Positions 53,818 to 64,000 of a stretch of DNA of 64,000 nucleotides are shown piece after piece. Positions within the stretch are counted from its first letter, which is position 1, and each line of letters begins with the position of its first letter. Source of the DNA: Aspidapion aeneum (Eukaryota > Arthropoda > Insecta > Coleoptera > Brentidae). The DNA is taken from NCBI GenBank assembly GCA_963576565.1, contig OY755040.1, positions 24,122,543 to 24,186,542 on the forward strand, in the 5' to 3' direction. The position numbers were made by a program, and so were the translations under genes. Below the pieces are notes generated by a model. It ran no database searches, was not told the origin of the DNA, and saw only the letters and a list, made by a program, of their open reading frames with translations.

Positions 53818-53964
53818 TTTCTAAATTCCGCAGAACAAAAATCACTGTTGTTGGCAAAGAAGCCTGCCATCATAAAGGAATGCAGCATTGGGAAGTTGGA
53901 GCTATCGGCTTTGGAGAATCCGTTTTCCATTGAAAATATTTTTTATAAGCAAAACACAAAATAA
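53818..53964 (+). CDS. Possible downstream exon of the THAP locus
   Basis: The acceptor-like acatcaacattttacag precedes an open frame in the phase left by the THAP exon. It reads FLNSAEQKSLLLAKKPAIIK, then ECSIGKLELSALENPFSI and a TAA (53962-53964), with aataaa overlapping the stop. I do not recognise the sequence; the join is inference. Confidence 0.3.
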   Translation, partial: FLNSAEQKSLLLAKKPAIIKECSIGKLELSALENPFSIENIFYKQNTK

Positions 53965-54273
53965 AATCTAATTTAGAACGATAATTCGCACTTTAAACCA
54001 AAGCAAACATTACCATAATAAAATAACACAGAAAATAGGTTCGTTCGAGGCGTTTACTGTTTTGTGACTTCACTCGCAGCTGATTGGAAGACCGCCTGTT
54101 TTGAACCACGTGGCTAATTGTTTTAATTCAATAAATTTATTTAAGTAAAAGAACTATGAATTTGAGAAAAAATTAAACAAAAAAGTTTGTTTTTAGCATT
54201 ACCAAGACCTAAAGAGATATCTAAAAATAAATATATATTTATTTTTTACTACTTTCAAACACCCTATTCAACA
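53965..54273. other. Unassigned
   Basis: No gene seen. Contains gtgacttcactcgcagctga and AT-rich text. Confidence 0.3.
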
Positions 54274-54499
54274 CATTCGTTTCTGCTTTAAATATAATTT
54301 TTGTTTGAACTAATGAAGCGGCTCCGAAAAATAAAGGACTACTATACATTAAAAAAAATTGTTTCAAGAACCGTCATTCCAACTTCAATATTTTAAAGAG
54401 AATCAGCTGTGGCGTGACGAGACCATCAAAAATAAATTTAGCCTACTATGTGACGTCAACAAAGTTGTAGATCCTGGCCCGTCCGATTCGATTGCCCTG
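54274..54499 (-). mobile_element. Family D MITE, truncated copy 4
   Basis: Reverse-strand 5' half of D with aaccgtcattccaacttcaa, gtgacgtcaacaaagttgta and the terminal gattgccctg. Truncated at the same side as copy 3 (3152-3421). Confidence 0.65.
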
Positions 54500-54947
54500 A
54501 GCAGTTATATAAAGTAAATAAATGATAATGCGTCTATGGTTTTATCGACGACTGAGCCCCGAGAGCAAAAATGTTTTATATGTCCATAAGGTCTCATACA
54601 TCAGTTCTAGAACATTATCCGGACACCCATGGATAGAGATAATTAAAATATTGTTCCATTCGCGTATTAATTCATTCCATTAGAGCTTTGAAATCGTTAA
54701 TCCAAAGTAATGAAAAACAGAAATAGCAAAAGCAGACAGGATATATTGGTAAAATGGGGAATTTCATTGACTATTTTTGTCCTTGTACACACATGTACAA
54801 GGTGGGCCAACCTCGGAACTTTTGGAGTACCTTAAGCAAGCTTAACAAATTTTGACAAGTAAAATATTTTAAGAATGCTAACTTTTTAACGAAGCATCGC
54901 ATTAATATGCGATTTTCGGAGTAGTAGTAGTACTGGTGGGCAGATCA

Positions 54948-55308
54948 TTTTTGGTCTAGCGACTAGGCACACAGCGCGCCCTTTTCGCAAACCCCAATTT
55001 GTCCGTACACCATATACCAAACTGATGCACGTGCCCCTTAGGAAGCAAGTTTTTTTTATCTATGAGGACTGAATTTTGCCTGACTCCTCTTTGTCGAGGG
55101 CAAGGATCTTTATACTGCGTAGCAAGTATACACAGTGGACCCACGCTTTTACACCCCTTCCGAAAGGTGGTCCTGCTACATGTTAGACTTGCATCTACCT
55201 AACATAGCTATCGTCCCAGCTAAACTTGGTTATAGATGATAGACTTCTTTCTTTTTCAGCGCAACAGTCGCGGTCGTCGTGAATTGACTTTAGGAGATTT
55301 TTGCTGGC
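54948..55308 (+). repeat. Repeat R, copy 1 (empty site)
   Basis: ggtctagcgactagg, cagcgcgccc, ttcgcaaacccc, gatctttatactgcgtagca, tggacccacgcttttacacc, ccgaaaggtggtcctgctac and cagcgcaacagtcg recur in order at 56265-56647. The site corresponding to 56486 is uninterrupted here (gttagacttgcatc). An acceptor-like ctttctttttcag lies at about 55247-55259. The ORF at 55236-55460 that follows is GC-rich and unrecognised. Confidence 0.65.
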
Positions 55309-55510
55309 GCCGCGCCGTCCTGGTTCCAACTGTAGCAGGTTCCTGGGTTACTAATCCTGGCTCCTCGGTTGTTGTGGCTCCTAGTATATACCTGCTTATA
55401 GTATCAACTTATGTTTTTGTGGGCATGTGCATCGCACACCATTTCAATGTCGACTGTTAAACGCTGTAAAGGAGTTCAGCGGTAGGGCTACCTGACTTTT
55501 TTTTTCTTTT

Positions 55511-55590
55511 TGCGTCATTGCTTGAGACTCGAACCTGGTATCTTCTGCATGTGAAGCCGACGATCATACCACTGGACTACGCCTGCCGCA
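55511..55590 (-). pseudogene. Decayed tRNA-like sequence
   Basis: The minus strand has A box TAGTCCAGTGG and B box GGTTCGAGTC at tRNA spacing and a partly paired anticodon arm with loop TTCACAT. The T stem and acceptor do not pair. It may be a tRNA pseudogene or the head of a tRNA-derived SINE. Confidence 0.45.
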
Positions 55591-55594
55591 CATT

Positions 55595-55700
55595 TTCGGA
55601 GTAATATAGTGTATACATTTTGATCAATAACTTGTGTTATAACCAAAAACCTCGAAGGAGCTTCACTTAGAGGACATGGATCCATTTTTTTATCTTTGAT
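55595..55700. repeat. Repeat L fragment
   Basis: ttcggagtaa.atagtgtata, gttataaccaaaaacctcg, agcttcacttag and catggatccattttttta parallel 34610-34760. Confidence 0.5.
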
Positions 55701-56040
55701 TCGTCAGTTTTAATCCCAGGGATAAAAAGTAAGTAATTCCTGGCCCCCTCCCAAAATAAAAATTTTCAGTGGATGATGTTTTTTTCTTATTTTCTTAGGG
55801 TACTGCTTTGACCTGCGATATTTTTATCGTGCGTGTTCTGACCATGAGTCATTATTACCTGCGCCGTTTTAACCAGGCGCTGTTTTAACGTAAGGGGTTT
55901 TTTTTTAACGAAAAAACACTACAAGCACAATTAACAAGTAAATATTACTTTTGTCAACTTAATATAAGAAAATACTTTTTCGAAAAATATTCGGATTAGT
56001 TCGGTTCGGATTTTTTTTTAAATATATTAGGTAGGGGTTA
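55701..56040. other. Unassigned
   Basis: AT-rich; short ctgttttaacgtaagg text, no gene. Confidence 0.3.
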
Positions 56041-56230
56041 AGTTGCTTAATATTGATTTTTTTTAAAGTCGCTGTTTTAAATGTTGCTTAATATTGACTT
56101 TTTTCAAAATCCCTGTTCTAAATGTCGCTATTTTAAATTGTCGCTCTTTTAAATGTCTCCGTTTTGATATGTCGCTCTTTTGAATATCGCTGTTTAAAAT
56201 GTCGCCGTTTTAAATATCGCTGTTTTGAAC
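56041..56230. repeat. Minisatellite (atgtcgct.ttttaa units)
   Basis: About ten diverged 15-18-bp units of the type aatgtcgct(g)ttttaa, running to 56228. Confidence 0.75.
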
Positions 56231-56264
56231 CAGTGCCATATAAAACATACAGACATGGGGAGAC

Positions 56265-56647
56265 AATTTGTGGTCTAGCGACTAGGAAGACAGCGCGCTT
56301 TTTTCGCAAACCCCGATTTGATGAACGTGCCCTTTAGGATGCAAGTTTTCTTTCTCTAATTTTGCCTGGCACCTTTTTGTTGAGGGCCGGGATCTTTGTA
56401 CTGCGTAGCACGTATACAGAATGGACCCACGCTTTTACACACCTAAGACACTTTTCCGAAAGGTGGTCCTGGTACATGTTAGACTTAGGGTCACTGCATC
56501 CTGAAAGCCTTACGTCTTCGTGATACAGTGACCCTAGTTAGATTTTGATAACATCGCTATCGTCCCAGAACATAGTTATAGACTTCTTTCCTTTTTAGCG
56601 CAACAGTCGTGGTCATCGTGAGTTCACTGTAGGAGATTTATGCTGGC
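56265..56647 (+). repeat. Repeat R, copy 2 (contains mini-MITE c)
   Basis: Same block order as 54948-55308, interrupted at 56486-56536 by the palindromic mini-element. Confidence 0.7.
56486..56536. mobile_element. 51-bp palindromic mini-MITE (copy c), filled site
   Basis: TAGGGTCACTGCATCCTG...GATACAGTGACCCTA, flanked by gttagact (56478-56485) and gttagatt (56537-56544), 7 of 8. The matching position in R copy 1 has a single uninterrupted gttagactt. Confidence 0.85.
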
Positions 56648-56921
56648 CCAAAATTTTTCAAAAATAGTTTTTTTTTCTGTAAAAAGATTTAAAAGTCAAT
56701 CTTTGTGATTTTTAATGATAATAATTGTATATTTTATCAAAAATTGCAATTTATCTATTGGTTATTTTTTAGTAGAACTAAAGATTATAAGCTTTTTCTT
56801 AAGAAGGGGATCTCCGGCCCCTCAGACCCTCCCAGGATTTCGCCTATGATTGGGCTAGAGAATATATACACCTAGACGCTCGAGGGTACGGATTATTGAA
56901 TTTAAACAGATAGGATTTGAC
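56648..56921. other. Unassigned; hAT-type end fragment and E start
   Basis: 56803-56850 (aggggatctccggcccctca...ggatttcgcctatgat) resembles a degraded G-rich hAT end. From about 56895 (gaatttaaacagataggattt) the sequence is the left flank of the repeat E copy that H entered. Confidence 0.4.
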
Positions 56922-57822
56922 CAAGGTCTGTAGAGGATAGGTTGCCTGGTAACCCTATGGTCGAAGCGATGTGCGGGGTGACAGCGCGTCATTTGGAGTG
57001 CCAGGATTTGATTAGAGCGCTTTGTTTATATGTGTTTTTAAGTTTTTACATTTGTGTTATTTTTTCTTACTCAATTTATTTAAAAACTGTAAATACTTTT
57101 TCTACTTCACTTATACTATCTACTTGTAGTTATTTTAACGGACTAAAAGCTTCCCAAAACAATGTGCCTTTGGGATATTTGGTATAAGGTAAGTTTTAAA
57201 TTTGAGTTAGTTTATGTATTTTATGAATATTCTTATTAGAGACACTTTAAAAATACTCTGCCAATCTATGGGCACCTAAGCTCACACTAGGTACTATAGT
57301 TATAGTGTGAGCTAATATAATCAAAAACTGAAATATATTTTATTCAACTTTAGACTCAATGACCTTTCGTTTGATACCACACAAGCCATGCTTTGACTTA
57401 AACTTAAATTTTTTCAATCTACCCCCCACCCTTTAAAAAAAAACTAAAATGTATTTTGTTTAACTCCAGACTCAATTACCTTTCGTTTGATATCACACAC
57501 ACCATATTTTCACTTAAACTCTAATTTTTGACATCTACCCCCACCCTTTTTTTAAAAATAAACTAAAATTCATTTTTTTAATTCCAGACTTAATTACCTT
57601 TCGTTTGATATCACACACGCCATATTTTCACATAAACTCTAATTTTTGGAATCTACCCCCGCCCTTTTATCTGGCTTGCGTTCGGTGGATTTTGTTCATT
57701 TTTAAATGGGACCATCACGGCCCAAGACCCAACTTACCAACCAACCAAATTTCATTAAAATCGGACAAGCGGTTTTTGAGTTATGCGGGTTGGTCGTTAC
57801 AGACAGACATACAGACAGACAT

Positions 57823-57854
<32 letters not shown>

Positions 57855-58166
57855 CAAAACAAAAAAGTTTCAAAATTATCTGAAACGCAAAGATATATAA
57901 AAATTTTTGAAATCGGAGCAACTTTTTTTTTCTCGAAAAAATTACGATCACCATAGCTCACACTACTTATAGTAGTAGTGTGAGCTAATAACAAAATATA
58001 ATATTTACATTTAAATCAATAAAGGAATGGAAGAAACGAAGATTTCGTACTATATTAAATGCTTTTTATTTAAAAGGGCACTCCGGTTGACGTCATTTCC
58101 CGCGTTTCAACAACTGGCTCTGATTGGTCAGAAAGTTACCACGTAACCTATCCTCTACAGACTTTG
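56922..58166. mobile_element. Mutator-like TIR element H, copy 2
   Basis: CAAGGTCTGTAGAGGATAGG at the left and its inverse CAAAGTCTGTAGAGGATAGG from the right. Flanks ggatttgac (56913-56921) and ggatttggc (58167-58175) match 8 of 9. The flanks are repeat E sequence. J copy 2 sits inside at 57247-57990. The ORF at 56942-57187 lies in the left end and is not a gene. Confidence 0.82.
57247..57990 (-). mobile_element. Element J copy 2, inside H
   Basis: Reverse orientation of 32020-32760. AGCTCACAC stem-loops at about 57273-57306 and 57956-57987, three ~117-bp units (accccc.ccctttt, ttacctttcgtttgatatca), and a (GACA)n tract at 57801-57852. ORFs encoding TDRHTDRQTD-type repeats come from that tract. 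Confidence 0.78.
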
Positions 58167-58620
58167 GGATTTGGCCACATTTAAAGTGGCAAATCCAAAA
58201 TGGCCGCCGACAGACGTTTCAGTTGGACATTTTGTTAGTTGGATTAGAAATCTCTTGTCAAGTCTTGTCAATACTGTTTCTCTTTATTTGTATTTTTGCC
58301 ATTTCTTTAAAATTAAATTTGGGATAAAATCTAATTATTTAAAAAAAAACTGTTCAGGCTCTTAAAACATTACGTTTTTCATTAGAGTAGGGAAAGTCCA
58401 AGCATTTCTTTCTTTTTCATCAAAAACACAACAAACATAACTACAACTTCTCCGCCATTTTGATAATATAAAAAAAATAATTTTCGGATTTATCATTGGT
58501 AATGTGAAAGGCATGATGTTTTATTTTGGTTGGTTACAAAATCCAATCTCTCTTGGAAAACGCCACTTGATCACTTGATAGGAACAAAAACGAACACAAC
58601 AACAAAAAAGGTTATTTCGA
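58167..58620. repeat. Repeat E, copy 4
   Basis: gtggcaaatccaaaatggcc, ggctcttaaaacattacgtt, gggaaagtccaag and catcaaaaacacaacaaac in E order, following H directly. Confidence 0.65.
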
Positions 58621-58660
58621 AAGAACGTCACTGGATGGCGCCATTTAGACAGTTTAGATT

Positions 58661-58704
58661 AGGGTCACTGCATCCTGAAAGCCTTCCAGGATACAGTGAC
58701 CCTA
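58661..58704. mobile_element. 44-bp palindromic mini-MITE (copy d)
   Basis: The arms TAGGGTCACTGCATCCTG and CAGGATACAGTGACCCTA pair with one mismatch around a short loop. Flanks agtttaga (58652-58659, with one extra t) and agtttaca (58705-58712) match 7 of 8. Confidence 0.78.
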
Positions 58705-58914
58705 AGTTTACATAAGGCCACTATAGACCATTCAACAACCACAGATAGTAGTTTGAAAATAAATGAAAGCGTTGTTTGATGGAGATTTCATCAAACGATT
58801 AAAGTAATCATAATAATCTATTCAGTAATATAATCTTCTTAATTGTGATCAAAGGGCCCCCGGCTTACCAAAGAATGACATTCTATGACCAGAACAACCT
58901 AACGTTTACTACTA

Positions 58915-59404
58915 TAGTTTTTGCAAAGTCAGTTAAATAAAGGTTAAAGCCGACCATCGGCATATCCTTTAAAGAAAGTAACATGGGCGGCGGTCGATAT
59001 ACTCATGAAAATTATTCCATTTAATTATGGCGTAAGCTAAAGTAATAAAAATAGATAATAAAACTTTCTATTCCTACACCTACAGAAACGACACTGATTT
59101 ATTTTCTAACTCTGCATACTGCCGACTAAAGGGGTCCTGAAAATTACACCCGAAAGCAATTAAAAGCGCATCTAAAAAAAATCTGCCAATCAGGTGCCGT
59201 CTATCCACCTGTGCTGGGTCGGTCAGAAAACAAATACTTTGTGCTCGGACCGCAAAGAACCGCGCCTATTCTCTGTCGGTAGGGTTGAAATTATACCAGG
59301 AAGATTTGGATTTGGATAACTTTTGAAGGGCAGAATGAAGCAAAATTTCATGAAATCGATAGAACCCCGTATTAGGAGCATTTCAGATGACTTTGCAAAA
59401 ACTA
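58915..59404. mobile_element. MITE G, copy 2 (TA duplication)
   Basis: 490 bp with TAGTTTTTGCAAAGTCA inverted ends and TA at 58913-58914 and 59405-59406. Interior as in copy 1 at 16458. Confidence 0.8.
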
Positions 59405-59821
59405 TACATCCACGCCCAAAGTAGCCCCTGGCCTTAATTAGCCCTGGCGCAGCCTGGGTGGCCCCCGCGTGGATTCCCGCCCTCCCGCCCTGGCCAGTCC
59501 GGGCCTGAGAGTGTTTGTGGCACTTTTGGTCGACTATTTTTCTGTTCAGGCCCAATTTGTCAATTCTTTACCGACTACAAAATGTATGTGGGTTGCCATG
59601 GATGAAATATATCGACAGAATTCAATTTTCCACGAAATAAACGAACAACAACATAATGCATAATTTGTAGCTCAATTTTTCATAGAAGATAAAATTTATA
59701 AGTTTAATTTTATTGCCCTCTAATCTACGTTTCCATTCAGAAAAACTTGTGTTTCTTTTATTGTTTAAGTGTCAATAAAGACACGAAATGTTGCAAATGA
59801 AAATAGTTTTGTTTTTCTTTA
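59405..59821. other. GC-rich patch, otherwise unassigned
   Basis: 59410-59515 is strongly GC-rich (gcccctggccttaattagcc, gccctcccgccctggccagt). A plus frame (59469-59663) and an antisense frame (59223-59555) are open across it. Neither gives a recognisable domain. A host exon is possible but unsupported. Confidence 0.35.
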
Positions 59822-59958
59822 TACAAGGGTTGTCTTTTAAGTTTCGCATATACATCTGGAATAGAACAGTAGGTAACTTTTAAAGACTTTATTCTTTCTC
59901 GAAGTATTCTCCACGAAAATTAAGCACTTTTACATTCGCTTAAACCAGTTGCCAAAGA

Positions 59959-61618
59959 TTTAATAATAACAAAAACATTTCATGTAAAAAAAGCCAAGTA
60001 CGCGAAAATGGCATTCCGTAAAAAGAGTTCAGATAAAAGTAAAGCCAAGTTCTCCAATACAAATTGCAAAATGAAAGGTTCTTACTAGTTTGGAAATGTT
60101 TTTTTAAACTTTGCTATTACAGCCAAACTTCTTTATGTTCAATTTAGCACTGTGCCTAAGAGTCATTTACAGCCGTAATAGCCAAGTTTAGAAAAATATT
60201 TCCAAACTAGTAAGAACCTTTCATTTTGCAATTTGTATTGGAGAACTTGCCTTTACTTTTATCTCAACTTTTTTTACGGAATGCCATTTTCGCGTACTTG
60301 GCTTTTTTTTACATTAAATGTTTTTGTTATGATTTAACTTCTTTTTTAAAGGAATTGGATAATACTTAATTTTTAAAGTAGTAAAATATGCGGAATATTG
60401 TTCAAAACTTTTGCAATGCCTTACTTAAATTTTTGAGGTTTTTTAATTTTTTTCCATGGTTTTATCGTAGTTCCTATCAGCCTTCCAAAGCTCAGCCCTC
60501 TAGCGTTTCTGAAAGTGCACAATGTTACTTTTACATAACTTTACATGTATAAGAGAGGGAAATAAATTAAAATTGTCGTGTTTTTAAATTTTGTCCTATA
60601 GTTTTATCATAGTTTCTATCAGTCTTCCAATGATCATCTCTCTAGCGTTTCTGGAAGTGGGTAATGTTACTTTTACTTAACTTTACATTTATAGGGGAGG
60701 AGAGTAAATGAAAAAATTGGACTTTTTAAATTTTTTTCCTACGGTTTTATCATAATTTCTATCAGCATTCCAATGCTCAGCTCTCTAGCGTTTCTGGAAG
60801 TGGGCAATGTTAGTTTTATATAAATTTACATTTATAGGAGAGGGAAGTAAATTAAAATGTTGGTGTTTTTAAATTTTTTCATATAGTTTTATCATATTGT
60901 CTTTGAGTCTTAAAAAGTTCAGCTCTCTGGTGTTTCTGGAAGTGGGCAGTACAACTTTACATTTAAAGGGGAAGGAAGTAAATTAGAATTTTGGGGTTTT
61001 TTTTATAACTTTATCATAGTTACTATCGTTCTTCCAAAGCTCAGCTCTCTAGCATGTCTGGAAGTAGGCAATGTTAGTTTTACATAACTTTACATTTATA
61101 GGGGAGGGAAGTAAATTAAAATTTTGGGGTGTTTTAATTTTTTCCTATAGTTTTATCATAGTTCTTATCAGTCTACCAAAGCTCAACTCTCTAGCATTTC
61201 TGGAAGTGGGCGATGCTACTTTTACATAACTTTAAATGTATAGGGAAGGGAAGTTAATTAAAATTTTTGGGTTTTTTGATTTTTTCCAGGGGTTTGGTCA
61301 TAATTTCTATCAGTCTGCCGAATTTCAGCTTTGTAGCGTGTCTGGAAGTACAGTAGAATATTGATGATCTATACATGAGTGAGTGAGTGAGTGGCAATTT
61401 CGACGTTTTTTGAAATTTCGTAACTACTTTACTACTTTATGGAATGCCATGAAACTTGGAGGGGTTGTTAAATCCATGGAGATCTACGACTGTGCAAAGT
61501 TTAAGATTCGTAGCTCATTCCGAAATAGACTTTTAGGTAGGTCAAATATCGGCTGAAATGTTTCAAGAAAAGATGGTTACGGCGCGCGAACTTGGCGAGG
61601 CACTGCCGTGCCCTCAGA
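59959..61618 (-). mobile_element. Element A, copy 2, inserted in the mariner
   Basis: Opposite orientation to 46860-48308: palindrome first (59965-60310), then 6-7 units of about 120-150 bp (gcttttctggaagtgggcaa-like, tagttttatcatag), a gagtgagtgagtg tract (61378-61393) and the gcactgccgtgccc hairpin end at 61600-61613. The mariner reading resumes on both sides. A short aatct at both junctions may be a target duplication. Confidence 0.78.
59970..60310. repeat. Long palindrome of element A, copy 2
   Basis: The arm gccaagtacgcgaaaatggc ... caaattgcaaaatgaaaggt ... gtttggaaat faces its inverse ending gccattttcgcgtacttggc. Arms are about 150 bp and conserved with copy 1. Confidence 0.78.
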
Positions 61619-61624
61619 TTCCAC

Positions 61625-62520
61625 ACGTTTGTTGGTACTGTCAAAATTGTGGTCTTAAAGACGTCGACTCTGGCGACTGAAATTCTTTACCACGCAGTCC
61701 ATTCTTGATTTTCAAGAAATTATAGAAATCGCTAGGACTTAGGTCGGGACTCTATGGAGGATGGTCCAACAATTCGACGGTTTGTTGTGTTAAAAATTCA
61801 ATGGTATTTTTTTGTTTTGTTCGAACTTGCATTGTCTTGGTGGGGGATGATTCGTCGTTTTTCGAAATTCGTGGATTTTCGAAGCTGAGCGATAACTTTC
61901 GCCAAACAAATGGTGATGTACCAATCTGCACTAACAGTCATTTGATCTTCCAGAGGAGTTGTTGTTACATGACCTGCTTTTGAGACAAATTTCGCGACCA
62001 TTTTTTGGATACAATCGAGAGAAACGAGACTTTTGTTGGTTTTTCTTCATCTTGGAACACTCAAACAGACGACTGACGTTTTATTTCGGGTTCATATTCC
62101 ACTGACAATGCTGTACATGTTTTTCGAGTTTCCTGCCTCAAAGCGGTCTGACCCTAACCCTAACTAATACGAATTGACCCTAACTTCTTTCTGTTGTTCA
62201 AATTAACAGATGCGGTATGTAGCGGGATACTAATTTTCTTAGCCCTAATTCTTCATGCAAAATTTTTTGAATTAAGGTCTTGAAAATATCCAAATGAAGT
62301 CCATGTCGATCTTCCTTGATAAGCATGAGCACAGCATCGATGTTTTCCTGGTTGACAGCCTTTTCTAGTGCACCAGGCCTGGGATCGTCGCTATGGCTAA
62401 CCCCTCTACGCTTAAATTTTCCATACCAATGAGAAACTGTCGACTGATATGGTGCTTCACTACCGAAAACAGAAATCAACTCGGCGAGGCATTCTTGTTA
62501 AGATAATTGCCTTCGAAAAT
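61625..62520 (-). pseudogene. mariner transposase remnant (element 2)
   Basis: The frame at 62479-62198 reads FGSEAPYQSTVSHWYGKFKR, then SHSDDPRPGA, NQENIDAVLMLIKEDRHG and KILHEELGLRKLVSRYIPH. This is the mariner N-terminal HTH region. The frame at 62001-61798 reads MVAKFVSKAGHVTTTPLEDQ, then HQDNASSNKTK with the second catalytic Asp. The segment between them holds stops, and the C-terminus is cut by element A. The product would bind TIRs and catalyse cut-and-paste at TA; it is clearly inactive here. It is the same lineage as the remnant at 11311-12455. Confidence 0.85.
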
Positions 62521-62662
62521 TGTAAAAACCATCGACTCATTGTAAACTTAAAAAATTTACTACTTTAGCTATAGAAACACTGACGTTTAGTTTAAGTAAC
62601 GACTTTCGCTCAGTGTCGCCCTCTATGTTCCTATTTGCAAAATATTAAAGACAACCCTCGTA

Positions 62663-64000
62663 TCCTTCCTTTGTCTTTCAACCCACGAAAAACAGTAAAA
62701 TGTATGAAGAAGAATACGAAATTATTAATATTTTGTTTTACTGGTTCATTTTCTATTCTAAATAAAAAAAGGCTGTTAGCTTTCAACGTAGAAAAAGGTA
62801 TTTTTTGCTTTTTAGGGTGGGTAGCAAACTTTTAGCTTTCATTTTTGGGATAAAGTATCTTTTCATGTTTTGTTTAAAAATATCTCTTTTTGGCAGATAG
62901 CTTTTTATATTTTGTTTTTTTTTGAATGGAGTATTTTCATATATTTTTTAATTACGTACATGAAAAAAACTGCAGTGACGGTTTCTCAGTAAAAGCAATA
63001 GGGTTACAGCCTCCCAGTCCTCAATACAAGAGGAATTCGGTTACCGAACTAAACCAAATTGTATAAAATGAAAATGTATGATTTTACCACGGATTATGTT
63101 AGGTGATCCGTGATTTTACTACATCTTACTCAGGTTAGTTAACGACACATCGGCGCCATAGATAAAGGATTTTTGCTGCGGTTCAGTGAGTTTTTATTAG
63201 ATAGACAACTCCGGCTGTTTGAAAGATCGTTAACTCTGTGGCGCCCACTACTGAGCTTAGTGACGAACTAAAAGTTGAGGCGGGAAATTTGAATCGCCTT
63301 TTATAATAATATTTCTTTAATTTTAAAGTTTTTTTGAAATTTTTAATCAGTCAATTTTTTATAAAGACATACAATGTCTTTATAAGATATAAACAGATTG
63401 AAAATGATATATAAAGTCCAATAAATAAAACATTTTTTAAATGAATTTTTATTATTATAAAAAAAGCTACAAATAAAAACTAAATTAACGACTAACTATA
63501 GATGAAATAATACATAGTCTAATTGATTGGTAAAATAAAATATAATGAAAAACCAAACACTATCTACTATACTTAAATTTGCTTTTAACATTTTTGGTAA
63601 GTGATGAGTGAATAAATAATGAAACAGTTGTTCGTGAAGAGAATCATTCTTAAATGTCTACTTTTTACCAGTTTGACGAAAATCTGACGTGATTTAAAAG
63701 TACCTCCTCGCCTTGGTTGTAAGTTGTGTAGGGTATGTTTCAAAGCAGTATATACATAGTTAATCAGTGGTCGCACATATTATCCAAAAGCTGACAACAA
63801 TTAAAAAATCCACTTATAACCACGTTAATCCTATGTACTAGATTATGGTAAGATAAAGATTTAAAATTAAGGAATAAATTTATTCAAAGTACATTACGCT
63901 GCTGGGTAATCCCTCGTTTACCCATCAATTAAGCACAAATTTAGTGTTAATTTTCTATGTGTCTCCCTTTTACTTAATATCAAAAGAAAGAGATAGACAT
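62663..64000. other. Unassigned to window end
   Basis: AT-rich. ORFs at 62635-62835 and 63585-63776 have no recognised domain. 63125-63260 is slightly GC-richer (acacatcggcgccatagata, aactctgtggcgcccact) and carries inverted cggcgcc/ggcgccc words, but no gene is supported. Confidence 0.35.

Larger units (their letters stand above)
59824..62660 (-). mobile_element. mariner element 2, split by element A
   Basis: Ends CAAGGGTTGTCTTTTAAG (59824) and inverted CGAGGGTTGTCTTTAATA (62660), flanked by TA at 59822-59823 and 62661-62662. Without the 1.66-kb insertion at 59959-61618 the element is about 1.2 kb, the expected mariner size. Transposase on the minus strand is described separately. Confidence 0.88.

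Noticed and set aside
62148..62190. Telomere-like CCCTAACCCTAA and TGACCCTAAC words
   Set aside because: Only two to three units, inside the mariner where the homologous copy has a single tagggtcaa. Insect telomeres are normally TTAGG. Chance short duplication.

Overview
This window is AT-rich eukaryotic DNA that is almost entirely transposable elements and their remains. Several features point to an arthropod, most likely an insect: a BEL/Pao LTR retrotransposon, at least four mariner-type transposase remnants, RTE-like and I/Jockey-like LINE fragments, a hammerhead-like motif next to repeat sequence, and many short inverted-repeat (MITE) elements with TA, 8-bp or 9-bp target duplications. 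I see no intact host gene. The only large open frame is the BEL/Pao polyprotein. I cannot name the species.

Layout. 1-10.7 kb: hAT-like MITEs (family D), interspersed repeats E, L, C and K, a TA-flanked foldback MITE (5.3-6.0 kb) and a hammerhead-like RNA motif (3.79 kb). 10.4-12.5 kb: two ~50-bp palindromic mini-elements, a tandem duplication and a dead mariner. 13.9-18.2 kb: a 1.9-kb foldback element, then an 1.85-kb hAT-like element holding a MITE and a 118-bp near-perfect palindrome. 18.9-20.4 kb: LINE on the minus strand. 21.0-21.9 kb: Mutator-like TIR element. 22.3-23.9 kb: TIR element with a tandem-repeat core. 25-30 kb: LINE fragments, a mariner fragment and a decayed repeat-associated gene. 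30.3-36.9 kb: more MITEs, a perfect 25-bp-arm hairpin, a second hammerhead-like motif, and an element with stem-loops near both ends (family J).

37.0-45.3 kb: a young BEL/Pao element on the minus strand, with a 5-bp target duplication and LTRs differing at one of 471 positions. Its frame is broken by a (TA)n expansion at the end of integrase, and its 5' LTR is split by a 1.4-kb DNA transposon with a perfect 8-bp duplication. Immediately to the right lies a ~500-bp foldback element whose two arms each carry a complete, divergently oriented tRNA-like gene (45.39 and 45.71 kb). 46.9-48.3 and 60.0-61.6 kb: two copies of a 1.4-1.7-kb tandem-repeat plus palindrome element (family A); the second has split a mariner. 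49.9-54 kb: a hAT MITE, a 550-bp duplication with a small conserved ORF, a LINE tail, and a frameshifted THAP-domain exon. 54.9-59.4 kb: a repeat with an empty/filled site pair for the mini-palindromes, and a nested stack (J inside H inside E).

The window is best read as a layered insertion record. Order can be worked out from target duplications and from empty versus filled copies within the same 64 kb.
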